Assembly (NCBI RefSeq): GCF_002289345.1
Contig: NZ_NSDG01000021.1
Location: 32,154-65,473 of the forward strand
Reading direction: 5' to 3'
Source of the DNA: Pseudoalteromonas sp. HM-SA03
GTDB lineage: Bacteria > Pseudomonadota > Gammaproteobacteria > Enterobacterales > Alteromonadaceae
Length of the DNA: 33,320 nucleotides
Every line of letters starts with the position of its first letter. Positions within the stretch are counted from its first letter, which is position 1. Shown piece after piece: positions 1 to 8,267 of the stretch. The notes under the pieces were generated by a model. The model was not told the origin of the DNA. It saw nothing but the letters and a program-made list of their open reading frames with translations, and ran no database searches. The position numbers and the translations under genes are program-made.

Positions 1-638
1 GCCTCATCCCCACCACTGTGACCGTATTCGTCATTGATACGCTTAAAGTGGTCTATGTCAAACATGAGTAATGCGCTTTGCCCTTGATTACGCTTTAAAC
101 GCTTAAACTCCTGCTTTAGGCTTTCTTCCCAAAAGCCGCGATTATGCAATTGCGTTAAACTGTCTGTTCGGCTAATTTTTTCTAATTGTTTATTCAACGA
201 CTCAAGCTCTAACTTATTGATTGCTTCGTCGGTCACATCGTATATGATCACACAAATATGCCCTACATCACCCGTCACTGTGGTCAACGGGATGAAAGTT
301 GCATTCTGATACATATAATCCGCTTTGCCTGTGATAGGTCGATAATTTTTGAATCGGAAAATATACGGCTGCTGCTCCCAAATGGTAAACGACCGATTTT
401 TTAGCACGAATACAGGCTCAGCTTTTGATCTAAACCATTGTTCATCAATACTTGGGAACAAATCAAAAATGTCTTTATCTTTAACCGCACTGGGTAATAA
501 ACCAGAATGATTTTCCATAAAACCATTCCATATACATACCTTGTAGTCGCGATCGAGTACCACCAAGCCAACATCTACGGTGTTAAACATATCCATTAAC
601 CAATGGATTTCATTCATATCAAAATCGGCTGCAGGCAT
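1..638 (-). CDS. PAS-GGDEF sensor protein (probable diguanylate cyclase), 3' part missing
   Basis: The reading frame starts at the ATG at 638 (MPAADFDMNEIHWLMDMF) and runs off the left edge after 212 codons. Residues about 10-135 look like a PAS sensor domain (DVGLVVLDRDYKVCIWNGF and a later FIPLTTVTGDVGHICVII). A short linker (LELESLNKQLEKI) leads into the start of a GGDEF domain: SRTDSLTQLHNRGFWEESL, then FDIDHFKRINDEYGHSGGDEA, where the window cuts. The metal-binding aspartate and the FKxxND and GH signatures are present; the GG(D/E)EF active-site loop lies outside, so activity cannot be judged. GGDEF enzymes make cyclic di-GMP from two GTP. No membrane segment is seen, so it is probably cytoplasmic. 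It starts 2 bases after the stop of the response-regulator gene, so the two are almost certainly co-transcribed and translationally coupled. Confidence 0.9.
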   Translation of the reverse strand, partial: MPAADFDMNEIHWLMDMFNTVDVGLVVLDRDYKVCIWNGFMENHSGLLPSAVKDKDIFDLFPSIDEQWFRSKAEPVFVLKNRSFTIWEQQPYIFRFKNYRPITGKADYMYQNATFIPLTTVTGDVGHICVIIYDVTDEAINKLELESLNKQLEKISRTDSLTQLHNRGFWEESLKQEFKRLKRNQGQSALLMFDIDHFKRINDEYGHSGGDE

Positions 639-640
639 AG

Positions 641-1645
641 TTAATCATCCAATAAATAGGCTACTTTGTATTTTAATGTTTTAAGTGAATCTTCTGTGAA
701 CAACAGCATAAGGTCACAGTTAATGTTGTGATGCTCTATGCCATAGCTAATCTCTATAGCGAGCGTTCTTTGCCATCTCGCTTTGTTGGCTTTCACAAGC
801 TCAGCAACATCACAATGTTGACCAAGCACCACGGGGTGGCCTTGACTGAAAGACATATCGAGCTGCTTAGATAGTCCAGTTAGAATTGCGCCAATCAAGA
901 TATTGCTAATATCCATTAAGAGCTCAAGCTCAACTTTGGTATTAAGATCGCCATGATAATTCATCAAGGAAGCGATCTCTTTGAAACTAGAGTCATTGAG
1001 CAGTAGCAACGCTTCTCCGGAAACACCACCACCAATAAAACCTTGACAAACGCCCGACGTAGTTGCGCTAGCATCAATTGCTTGCAGTGCCATATGCAGT
1101 TCGTTGACTTCGAGTACATTAACGTTTGGAATAGGTAATTCGACAAATACGTTTAGCAATCGCGCCAACAAATCCCCCGCCTGCCCCATAGCAACGTTTG
1201 TAAGCTCTTGATAGATATCACGGATCTCAGGGTCTAGCTGCTCACCAAGTTTATGAACCAAGCTTTCTCTGATTGCTTTATCTTTTATTCCATGATGCTC
1301 AATAATTTCAGCAAGTTTAGCTGCATCACAGGGCTTACGAATAAAATCAATAGCGCCAAGCTCTATCACTCGTTGGTGCGCATTAGGCTGTATGTCGCCG
1401 GAAACAACGACAGTAAGCACAGATAAATCTTGCTCACTGATGGCTTGCAGTACTTCATAGCCATCCATCTGCGGCATATTTAGATCAAGGAATAGAATCT
1501 CTGGAGAAAGTGCTTTTATTTGTTTAATACAGTCGAGTCCATTCTCTGCAAATTCTACTTTAATATCCCAGTCGTCTGGCAATGAACGCGCCAGCTGCCG
1601 ACGGGCAAGTTTGGAATCGTCACAAATTAGGACTAGTGTTGACAT
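641..1645 (-). CDS. CheY-like response regulator fused to a CheC/CheX-like domain
   Basis: The ATG at 1645 (MSTLVLICDDSKLARRQL) is chosen because it begins the receiver domain correctly and has an AGAGAG ribosome site upstream; an in-frame start at 1681 would add 12 unlikely residues. The product is 334 residues. Residues 1-120 are a receiver domain: acidic pair D9/D10, phosphorylatable D54 in FLDLNMPQMDG, and conserved K104 in RKP. Residues about 145-334 resemble the CheC/CheX/FliY phosphatase fold (ELTNVAMGQAGDLLARLL, and ELELLMDISNILIGAIL repeating the E/D...N...G pattern). In that family these two helices carry the Glu-Asn pair that removes phosphate from CheY-P. The protein may therefore be a self-dephosphorylating regulator or an adaptor feeding the PAS-GGDEF protein encoded next. 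The fold assignment is from motifs; the partner role is inferred. Confidence 0.88.
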   Translation of the reverse strand: MSTLVLICDDSKLARRQLARSLPDDWDIKVEFAENGLDCIKQIKALSPEILFLDLNMPQMDGYEVLQAISEQDLSVLTVVVSGDIQPNAHQRVIELGAIDFIRKPCDAAKLAEIIEHHGIKDKAIRESLVHKLGEQLDPEIRDIYQELTNVAMGQAGDLLARLLNVFVELPIPNVNVLEVNELHMALQAIDASATTSGVCQGFIGGGVSGEALLLLNDSSFKEIASLMNYHGDLNTKVELELLMDISNILIGAILTGLSKQLDMSFSQGHPVVLGQHCDVAELVKANKARWQRTLAIEISYGIEHHNINCDLMLLFTEDSLKTLKYKVAYLLDD

Positions 1646-1800
1646 ACAAGCTCTCTTTCTGTTTCCCATGCTTATCGGCACGATGTCGGGAAGTTTTAGT
1701 TATAATTATGAGATAAAAGCTTAAAATTGTGGCATATGTTAATAAAACAACGCCATTTTGACAATCTAAATGTCACTTAAGCTTGGTTAGTTACTGTCAG

Positions 1801-1806
1801 TATAAT
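1801..1806 (+). promoter_or_regulatory. Candidate -10 box for tpx
   Basis: A perfect TATAAT lies 40 bases before the tpx start codon. The best -35 match at normal spacing is poor (around 1777-1782), so this is only a likely sigma-70 -10 element. An OxyR or other activator site could compensate for the weak -35, but none was recognised. Confidence 0.4.
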
Positions 1807-1846
1807 ACACTCAAATCAATTAAGTTAACTTCAAAAGGAATACTTT

Positions 1847-2428
1847 ATGCTGAAAGCGTTAGTTTTAGCGAGTGGTCTGCTTAGTGCAATTTCATTGGCT
1901 TACGATTTACCAGAAAACTCGGTAGATATGGGCAAGGTAAAAGCGCAAGGTAAAGCGGTGGTATTGCTTGGGAATGGTGTAAAACAAGGTCAGGCGGCAC
2001 CGGATTTTAAGGTTGCCGATGCTGACTTCAGCCCAGTTACCCTGAAAGACTTTGAAAGTCGTGCAATTTTAATTAGCGTTGTTCCAAGCCTAGATACTGG
2101 TACTTGTAGCCTACAAACTAAACATTTCAATGAAAAAGTAGCAAGCCAATTTCCTGATGTTGCCATGTTGACGATTAGTGCGGACTTGCCGTTTGCGCAA
2201 AAGCGCTTTTGCAAAGCCGAAAATATCGACAAGGTTAAAACATTATCGGACGCCGTATGGCATTCTTTTGGTGAAAATTATGGTTTGTTGATTAAAGATA
2301 TGGGCCTGCTCAGTCGCGCGATTTTTGTGCTAGATAAGGAGCACAAGATTGTTTACAAGCAGCTGGTAGAAAATTTAGCAAAAGAGCCAAACTACGAAGA
2401 AGTCGTTAGCGCACTGAAGAGTCTATAG
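1847..2428 (+). CDS. tpx: Thiol peroxidase (Tpx-type peroxiredoxin) with signal peptide
   Basis: The product has 193 residues and is preceded by AAAGGAA 7 bases upstream of ATG. Tpx is an atypical two-cysteine peroxiredoxin that reduces hydrogen and organic peroxides at thioredoxin's expense. The core is clear: G-Q-A-A-P-DF at 48-54, peroxidatic C87 in VVPSLDTGTC (the Tpx form of TxxC), and resolving C122 in SADLPFAQKRFC. E. coli Tpx has 168 residues. The extra length here is an N-terminal hydrophobic stretch (MLKALVLASGLLSAISLA, cleavage likely after A18), so export to the periplasm is likely. The gene stands alone, convergent with htpG, with a shared terminator between them. Family assignment is firm; location is inferred from the signal sequence. 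Confidence 0.94.
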   Translation: MLKALVLASGLLSAISLAYDLPENSVDMGKVKAQGKAVVLLGNGVKQGQAAPDFKVADADFSPVTLKDFESRAILISVVPSLDTGTCSLQTKHFNEKVASQFPDVAMLTISADLPFAQKRFCKAENIDKVKTLSDAVWHSFGENYGLLIKDMGLLSRAIFVLDKEHKIVYKQLVENLAKEPNYEEVVSALKSL

Positions 2429-2457
2429 CCTCACTATATACTCTCATCAATAAACAC

Positions 2458-2492
2458 AAAAAAGCCGGTCACTTAACAATGACCGGCTTTTT
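2458..2492. terminator. Bidirectional terminator between tpx and htpG
   Basis: Arms AAAGCCGGTCA (2461-2471) and TGACCGGCTTT (2480-2490) form an 11-bp perfect stem with an 8-base loop. There is an A-run on the left and a T-run on the right, so it can terminate tpx on the plus strand and htpG on the minus strand. Confidence 0.92.
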
Positions 2493-2509
2493 CAATTCGT
2501 TATACCAAT

Positions 2510-4423
2510 TTACTTTTGTAGATCTAGCATTAGCTTGTTAAGACGACTCACAAAACCCGCTGGATCTTTCAGGCTACCACGCTCTGCAAGCATTGCTTGG
2601 TCTAGTAGTACTTCTGCCCACTGTCCAAACTTGTCTTCGTCTTGCTCGTTATTCAAATGCTTAACCAGTTGGTGCTCTGGGTTAAGTTCAAATACCGGCT
2701 TAGATTCAGGCACGGCTTGGCCCACCTGCTCCATTAGCTTTTGCATCTGAGAGCTCATGTCGTGATCGTCTGCAACCACACACGCAGGAGAATCTGTTAA
2801 GCGATGCGTAAAGCGTACTTCTTTCACTTTTTCACCAAGAGCAGTTTTCACACGCTCAACTAGGCCTTCAACTTCCTTCTCACTTTCTTCGTGTGCTTTC
2901 TTCGTTTCTTCGTCATCCATATCACCCAAGTCAAGGTCACCGCGAGTGATTGACTGAAGCGATTTCTCGTTGAACTCAGTGAGATGGCTCATCATCCACT
3001 CGTCAACACGATCTGAAAGTAGCAAAACTTCAATGCCTTTCTTACGGAAGATTTCAAGATGCGGAGAGCTCTTCGCTGCTTCAAAGCTATCGGCCACGAC
3101 ATAGTAAATCTTACCTTGGCCTTCTTTCATGCGCTCAATGTACTGCTCAAGCGATACGTTTTGCGTTTTCTCATCAGTATGCGTAGAGCTAAAGCGCAAT
3201 AGTTTTGCAATAGCATCTTTGTTTGCGAAATCTTCGGCTGGACCCTCTTTGATCACATTACCAAACTCATTCCAAAATGCCTGATAATCTTCTGGTTTGT
3301 TTTTGCCCATGCGCTCAAGCATTTTAAGTACACGAGATGTACAGCCTTTACGAATAGCTTGAGTGATCTTGTTGTCTTGTAGGATCTCACGAGATACGTT
3401 AAGAGGTAAATCGTTAGAATCTAGTAAGCCTTTAACAAAGCGCAGGTAGCTTGGCATAAACTGCTCGGCGTCATCCATGATGAACACGCGTTGTACATAA
3501 AGCTTAAGGCCAGCTTGACGCTCACGATTGTATAAATCGAAAGGTGCCTTTTTAGGGATATAAAGTAGGCTGGTGTATTCAGTTTTACCTTCTACTTTAT
3601 TGTGTGCCCAAGTGAGTGGCTCTTCCCAATCATGACCAACATGCTTGTAGAACTCTTTATATTCTTCGTCGCTGATCTCTGATTTATCACGAGTCCAAAG
3701 TGCTGTGGCTTTGTTGATCGCTTCCCACTCGCCAGGCTGCGCTTCAATTTTCTCGCCATCTGGGCCTTCAGACTCAGGAACTGGGTCTTTATAAAGTTCA
3801 ACAGGAATTGAAATGTGATCTGAGTACTTAGTCACAATACCGCGAAGGCGATGAGTTTCAAGGAACTCACTTTCTTCTTCACGAAGATGTAGTGTGATCT
3901 CTGTACCACGCTCTGCTTTTTCGATTTCAGCAATCGTGAAGTCGCCTTCACCTTGCGATTCCCATTCAACCGCCTCTGACTCACCCGCTTTACGCGTACG
4001 AACAGTTACCTTATCCGCGACGATGAATGCAGAATAGAAACCAACACCGAACTGACCAATCAGTTGTGAATCTTTCGCTTGGTCGCCAGTTAGGTTTTTA
4101 AAGAAATCAGCTGTACCAGATTTTGCGATGGTACCTAATGAGCTGATCACTTCGTCACGCGTCATACCAATCCCATTGTCAGAAATGGTAATGGTTTTTG
4201 CATCTTTGTTTACGCTTAAGCGAACACGTAGCTCTGCGTCACCTTCGTAAAGGTCACCATTTTGCAAAGCTAAATAACGTAGTTTGTCAGCCGCGTCTGA
4301 AGCGTTAGATACTAATTCGCGTAAAAAGATCTCTTTGTTTGAGTACAAAGAGTGGATCATTAGGTTTAATAATTGTTTGACTTCTGTTTGAAAGCCTAAT
4401 GTTTCTTTTTGAGCTGCGGACAT
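2510..4423 (-). CDS. htpG: Molecular chaperone HtpG (bacterial Hsp90)
   Basis: The ATG at 4423 ([19 protein letters not shown]) has GGAGAG 5 bases upstream and matches the family start; a start 7 codons further out is unlikely. The product has 637 residues, close to the E. coli length. The N-terminal GHKL ATPase domain shows [17 protein letters not shown] (catalytic E and nucleotide-binding N), the DNGIGMT motif and [15 protein letters not shown] lid glycines. The middle domain has the catalytic-loop arginine region (LNVSREILQ). The C-terminal dimerisation domain ends in [10 protein letters not shown]. HtpG is an ATP-driven cytosolic homodimer that remodels clients together with DnaK. It follows recR on the same strand but has its own sigma-32-type promoter in the intergenic space. 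No anomaly was seen. Confidence 0.98.
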   Translation of the reverse strand: MSAAQKETLGFQTEVKQLLNLMIHSLYSNKEIFLRELVSNASDAADKLRYLALQNGDLYEGDAELRVRLSVNKDAKTITISDNGIGMTRDEVISSLGTIAKSGTADFFKNLTGDQAKDSQLIGQFGVGFYSAFIVADKVTVRTRKAGESEAVEWESQGEGDFTIAEIEKAERGTEITLHLREEESEFLETHRLRGIVTKYSDHISIPVELYKDPVPESEGPDGEKIEAQPGEWEAINKATALWTRDKSEISDEEYKEFYKHVGHDWEEPLTWAHNKVEGKTEYTSLLYIPKKAPFDLYNRERQAGLKLYVQRVFIMDDAEQFMPSYLRFVKGLLDSNDLPLNVSREILQDNKITQAIRKGCTSRVLKMLERMGKNKPEDYQAFWNEFGNVIKEGPAEDFANKDAIAKLLRFSSTHTDEKTQNVSLEQYIERMKEGQGKIYYVVADSFEAAKSSPHLEIFRKKGIEVLLLSDRVDEWMMSHLTEFNEKSLQSITRGDLDLGDMDDEETKKAHEESEKEVEGLVERVKTALGEKVKEVRFTHRLTDSPACVVADDHDMSSQMQKLMEQVGQAVPESKPVFELNPEHQLVKHLNNEQDEDKFGQWAEVLLDQAMLAERGSLKDPAGFVSRLNKLMLDLQK

Positions 4424-4475
4424 TGTTCTCTCCAATATAAGCAATTAATGCAGTGTTCTTTATCAATATGCTAGG

Positions 4476-4504
4476 TATATGGGGGAGGAGAAAAAACTTT
4501 CAAG
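4476..4504 (-). promoter_or_regulatory. Sigma-32 (RpoH) type heat-shock promoter of htpG
   Basis: On the minus strand, -35 CTTGAA (4504-4499) and -10 CCCCATATA (4484-4476) are separated by 14 bases. This matches the enterobacterial RpoH consensus (CTTGAA, 13-15 bases, CCCCATnT) almost perfectly and lies 52 bases before the htpG ATG. Position, consensus and gene function all agree. Confidence 0.88.
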
Positions 4505-4530
4505 AGACTGAACAAAATTTTTAACAAATC

Positions 4531-4570
4531 GCCCTGTTTTTTTTAGATTCAATTGCTCCAAAAACAGGGC
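4531..4570. repeat. Inverted repeat between recR and htpG
   Basis: Arms GCCCTGTTTTT (4531-4541) and AAAAACAGGGC (4560-4570) are perfect over 11 bp with an 18-base loop. It lies between the recR stop and the htpG heat-shock promoter. On the minus strand no T-run follows the stem, so it is not a standard terminator; it may partly terminate or stabilise the end of recR mRNA, insulating htpG. Confidence 0.6.
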
Positions 4571-4591
4571 TTTTAACAAGAAGCGTTAAGA

Positions 4592-5191
4592 TTAGAGTTT
4601 CTTTCGCCCGCTAAATGCATGCATTAACGTCATACCGTCTACAAGGTCAAGCTCACCGCCGACAGGCATACCATGGGCAATACGTGACGCTTCAACCTGA
4701 TACTTATGACATAACTCAGAAATATAATGTGCCGTTGCCTCGCCTTCCACCGTTGGGTTTGTCGCTAAGATAACTTCATTAATATTGCCGGCACTTAGCT
4801 TACGCTCAAGGACATCAAGGCCGATTTCATTAGGGCCAATTCCATCCAGAGGCGATAAATGCCCCATCAGCACAAAATACAAGCCATTAAATTGGCCCGT
4901 TTGCTCTATCGCCAATACGTCCGTTGGTGATTCAACCACACAAAGCAGCCCTGTGTCTTGGCGCTTGATACTTTGGCAAATATCACACACCTCAACCTCA
5001 CTAAATGTTCGGCAGCTTGAGCAATGACCGATGGCTTGCATCGCATGAGTAAGGCTTTGCCCCAGTTGGCTGCCGCCCTCTCTGTCTCGCTCTAATAAAT
5101 GAAAGGCAATACGTTGCGCAGACTTAGGCCCAATGCCAGGTAAACAACGCAGCGCTTCAATAAGCGCCGTTAAACTTGGTGATAATTGCAT
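4592..5191 (-). CDS. recR: Recombination mediator protein RecR
   Basis: The product has 199 residues (E. coli RecR 201). The order is a helix-hairpin-helix ([20 protein letters not shown], about 14-33), a C4 zinc finger (C57, C60, C69, C72), a Toprim domain ([18 protein letters not shown]) and a C-terminal Walker-B-like part ([16 protein letters not shown]). RecR, with RecF and RecO, loads RecA on SSB-coated gapped DNA. In E. coli recR lies directly after ybaB; here ybaB ends about 4.9 kb away, with peptidase, rhomboid and restriction-like genes between. recR must therefore have a promoter of its own in 5192-5461, shared with the divergent M13 peptidase gene, but I could not identify it confidently. 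Confidence 0.97.
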   Translation of the reverse strand: MQLSPSLTALIEALRCLPGIGPKSAQRIAFHLLERDREGGSQLGQSLTHAMQAIGHCSSCRTFSEVEVCDICQSIKRQDTGLLCVVESPTDVLAIEQTGQFNGLYFVLMGHLSPLDGIGPNEIGLDVLERKLSAGNINEVILATNPTVEGEATAHYISELCHKYQVEASRIAHGMPVGGELDLVDGMTLMHAFSGRKKL

Positions 5192-5461
5192 AAATTCGTT
5201 TCTTGTGGCCCATGCAGTGCAAACGCACCGATAACAATGCCGAAATGATAAGGGATATTGTTGTTGATTTAAAGCTTGATCCTATTTCATACCCTTTCAC
5301 TCATTTTACAGTTTGAACATGCATTCATCGCGAATTTCCCAACAATTCGACTCAAATGCTTGCAGCAAACAGGTATTCACTCGACAATGGTTCCATTCCC
5401 GATAGTAAATACAATAGGACGACTGTCGGGCTCACTTCTCGAACTAGATAGAGACTACATA

Positions 5462-7537
5462 ATGAAAAAAACGATAATAGCAAGTGCACTTGCAGCCGTT
5501 ATGCTGACGGCTTGCTCTGAGCCACAAGTCACAACAAGTGAAACCCAAAAAACAGAAAACGCAGCGGTAGCCACTGGTAAGGCCGAACTTGGCAACTTTG
5601 GTGTTGACCTCAGTGCACGCGATGAAAGTGTAAAACCAGGCGATGATTTCTTTATGTACGCCAGCGGCACTTGGTACAAAAACTACGAGATGCCAGCAGA
5701 CAAAACGCGTTTTGGTGCATTCTCTGCACTTGCTGAACGCAGTGAAGAGCAAGTAAAAACCATTATCGAAGAGATTGCTAACGGTAAAAACCTAAACGCC
5801 GAAGAGCAGCTAATTGCCGATTTTTACAATGCTTATATGGATGTTGAAACCCTAAATAAGCTTGGTATTAAACCTATTCAGCCACTACTTGCTGACATTG
5901 ACGCCATTAACAACACTGACGGTCTAACCAAAGCATTCGGACAATCTTGGTTAACTGGCGTAAATGCGCCGATCGGCGGCGGTATGTGGTTTAACCGTCT
6001 AGACCCAAATAAATATGAGATGTCGATGGGTGCTGGCGGACTTGGACTACCAGATCGCTCTTACTATTTAGAAGAGGCTGAGCGTTTTGTTAAAACTCGA
6101 GAAGCATACGTTACGCATATTGCAGATATGCTTAAATTTGCGGGTAAAGACAAGCCGACTGAGCGCGCAGAGGCCATTCTTGCACTTGAAACTAAAATTG
6201 CTGAGGGACACTGGCCACGTGAAAAACGCAGAAATCGCGACCTGACATTAAATCAAGTCAAACGTGACGAACTAGCAACACAGTACCCAGGCTTTAATTG
6301 GGATTTATATTTTGCTGAAACAGGCTACAAAGTGCCTCAGCTAAATATGTCTCAGCCAGAGCCGATTAAAGCAATGATTGCGCTTATCAACTCTGAAGAC
6401 TTGGCCGTTTGGAAAGACTACTTAACTTATCACGCAATTAGCGGCAATGCGTCGCTGCTGTCTGAAGATATCTTCAATACTAACTTTGAATTTTATGGCA
6501 AACATTTAAGTGGTCAACAAGAACCACGTGCTCGTTGGAAACGCGCAATAAGCGAAATGTCTGGCACTACGTCGCTTGGCTTTGCAATTGGTAAAGTTTA
6601 CGTTGCCCGTTACTTCCCAGAGTCTTCTAAAAAACAAATGTCAGAATTGGTTGAAAACCTACGCACCGCGCTTGGTGAAAGGATTGAAGGCCTAGACTGG
6701 ATGGGTGAAGAAACAAAAGTAAATGCTCAAGCAAAACTTGCCGCATTTACTCCTAAGATTGGCTACCCTGATAAATGGCAATCATTTGATGGGTTAACCC
6801 TAACCCGTGATAACCTAATGACAAATGTGAAAAACCTACGTGAGTTTTTCCGCAATGACAGCATCGCTAAAGAGCTTGAAAAAACCGACCGTAACCGCTG
6901 GGGTATGACACCGCAACGCGTAAACGCCTACTACAACAGCTCGTTTAATGAAATCGTTTTCCCTGCGGCAATTCTACAACCGCCATTCTTCGATCCAAAT
7001 GCAGACCCTGCAGTAAACTACGGCGGTATTGGTGCGGTGATAGGGCACGAAATGGGCCACGGTTTTGATGACCAAGGATCTAAATCAGATGCCAACGGTA
7101 TTCAGCGTAATTGGTGGACCGATTCAGATCGCGCTGCTTTCGAAGAAAAAGCAGACAAGCTCGCGGCGCAATACAACAAATATGAGCCTATTGAGGGTAA
7201 CTTCGTAAACGGTCGTAACAGCCTTGGCGAAAACATCGGTGACGTAGGTGGCCTTGCAATGGCTTACCATGCTTATAAACTGAGCCTAAACGGCAAAGAA
7301 GCACCTGTGATTGATGGCTTGACTGGCGACCAACGTTTCTTCCTTGCCTGGGCACAAGTATGGAAAGAAAAGCGTACTGAGCAAAGCATGCTAAACCAAC
7401 TACGCGCAGGTACACACGCACCGGGTCAATTTAGAGCGCTTGCACCTCGCAACCATGATGCATGGTATAAAGCGTTTGACGTTAAACCGGGTGACAAACT
7501 ATACCTAGCACCTGAGGAGCGCGTGCGTATTTGGTAA
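5462..7537 (+). CDS. M13 family zinc metallopeptidase (PepO/neprilysin type), lipoprotein
   Basis: The ATG at 5462 is chosen over an upstream in-frame start because it opens a lipoprotein signal peptide (MKKTIIASALAAVMLTAC, lipobox LTAC, lipidated C18). The product has 691 residues, full length for the family. The N-terminal M13 domain starts near residue 42 (VDLSARDESVKPGDDFFMYASGTW). Catalytic motifs are intact: NAYYNSSFNEIVFPA substrate cleft, HEMGH at 529-533 (HExxH zinc ligands) and ENIGD at 590-594 (third ligand). The C-terminal VRIW matches the family ending, without the usual cysteine before it. Homologues cleave short peptides; as a lipoprotein it would act on the periplasmic side of the envelope. 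It diverges from recR and is convergent with the rhomboid gene across a terminator. Ribosome-site match is poor (only AGAGA nearby). Confidence 0.95.
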   Translation: MKKTIIASALAAVMLTACSEPQVTTSETQKTENAAVATGKAELGNFGVDLSARDESVKPGDDFFMYASGTWYKNYEMPADKTRFGAFSALAERSEEQVKTIIEEIANGKNLNAEEQLIADFYNAYMDVETLNKLGIKPIQPLLADIDAINNTDGLTKAFGQSWLTGVNAPIGGGMWFNRLDPNKYEMSMGAGGLGLPDRSYYLEEAERFVKTREAYVTHIADMLKFAGKDKPTERAEAILALETKIAEGHWPREKRRNRDLTLNQVKRDELATQYPGFNWDLYFAETGYKVPQLNMSQPEPIKAMIALINSEDLAVWKDYLTYHAISGNASLLSEDIFNTNFEFYGKHLSGQQEPRARWKRAISEMSGTTSLGFAIGKVYVARYFPESSKKQMSELVENLRTALGERIEGLDWMGEETKVNAQAKLAAFTPKIGYPDKWQSFDGLTLTRDNLMTNVKNLREFFRNDSIAKELEKTDRNRWGMTPQRVNAYYNSSFNEIVFPAAILQPPFFDPNADPAVNYGGIGAVIGHEMGHGFDDQGSKSDANGIQRNWWTDSDRAAFEEKADKLAAQYNKYEPIEGNFVNGRNSLGENIGDVGGLAMAYHAYKLSLNGKEAPVIDGLTGDQRFFLAWAQVWKEKRTEQSMLNQLRAGTHAPGQFRALAPRNHDAWYKAFDVKPGDKLYLAPEERVRIW

Positions 7538-7550
7538 TAACTTGAATCCC

Positions 7551-7590
7551 AAAGCATAACCTGCCGTCACTGGCAGGTTATGCTGCTTTA
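7551..7590. terminator. Bidirectional terminator between the M13 peptidase and rhomboid genes
   Basis: Arms GCATAACCTGCC (7554-7565) and GGCAGGTTATGC (7572-7583) form a 12-bp perfect stem with a 6-base loop, between two converging genes. The T-runs are modest on both sides. Confidence 0.75.
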
Positions 7591-8163
7591 ACGCCGAGCA
7601 ATACGCTTGTGCTTGGTTAAGTATGCCCCGCCTAATCCGCTTAAAAACCCAAAAATATGACTTGAACTACTCGTCTGTGCAGAAAAATCAAATAACGTCG
7701 CTAAAAAACTAATGTTGGCATAGTAAGTCAATACCAGCAGAGCAATAAAACTAACAATACCAAGCACATCTCGATTGAATAGCGCAGCACCCAGCAGTAA
7801 GCCAAAGTAACCCATTACAATGCCTGATGCACCAATGTGATTAGCGTGCCCAGCAAACAGCCACACCAACAGCCCTGTAGCAACCACAATAAAAAGTGTT
7901 GCTCGCTTAAACCTTGGTAATCTCGCTGCCAAATAGCCGCTAATACTTAAGCCGAGCAAATTACTCAGCAAATGTCCCCAGCTACCATGCACAAAAGGCG
8001 CGGTTAACACACCACTCAAATGATGAACATTATGCGGTACAATCCCAAAACGATAGACGGGTAAGCCAAAAATACCACCCAACACCTGTACGAGGCACAT
8101 CACCACCATCGCGTACAAAACCAGCTTAAAATTGGGCGGAAAAACTAGTGCACGTTTACTCAT
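7588..8163 (-). CDS. Rhomboid family intramembrane serine protease
   Basis: Using the ATG at 8163 (MSKRALVFPPNFKLVLY) the product has 191 residues. A GTG at 8175 adds four residues, but its AGAGGGG site would be only 1-2 bases away; the choice is uncertain. About six hydrophobic segments are seen. Rhomboid signatures in order: HGSWGHLLSN at 59-68 (L1-loop/TM2 histidines and asparagine), GASG at 111-114 with nucleophile S113, and catalytic H169 in SSSSHIFGFLSGL. The family cleaves transmembrane substrates within the inner membrane; the minimal six-segment layout resembles bacterial GlpG-type cores without a cytosolic domain. The substrate is unknown; no gene with a GlyGly-CTERM-type tail was seen nearby. 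It is transcribed in the same direction as the restriction-like pair but 104 bases from it. Confidence 0.9.
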   Translation of the reverse strand: MSKRALVFPPNFKLVLYAMVVMCLVQVLGGIFGLPVYRFGIVPHNVHHLSGVLTAPFVHGSWGHLLSNLLGLSISGYLAARLPRFKRATLFIVVATGLLVWLFAGHANHIGASGIVMGYFGLLLGAALFNRDVLGIVSFIALLVLTYYANISFLATLFDFSAQTSSSSHIFGFLSGLGGAYLTKHKRIARR

Positions 8164-8267
8164 CTTATTGTCCACATCCCCTCTAATGGCACACCGCTGA
8201 TAAGGTGGCTAAATTTTATTAACCTGTTAAAGCCAAGAGCATGTCACAACATCTTGGCTGAGGTCGA

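Noticed and set aside
2500..2510. ATACCAATTT near the htpG stop, resembling the end of the MITE-like repeat
   Set aside because: Only the first nine or so bases match and no body or second end follows; chance or a remnant cannot be told apart.
5276..5461. Extended N-terminus of the M13 peptidase (62 extra residues)
   Set aside because: The lipoprotein signal peptide starts at 5462; the extension has no ribosome site and would bury the signal.
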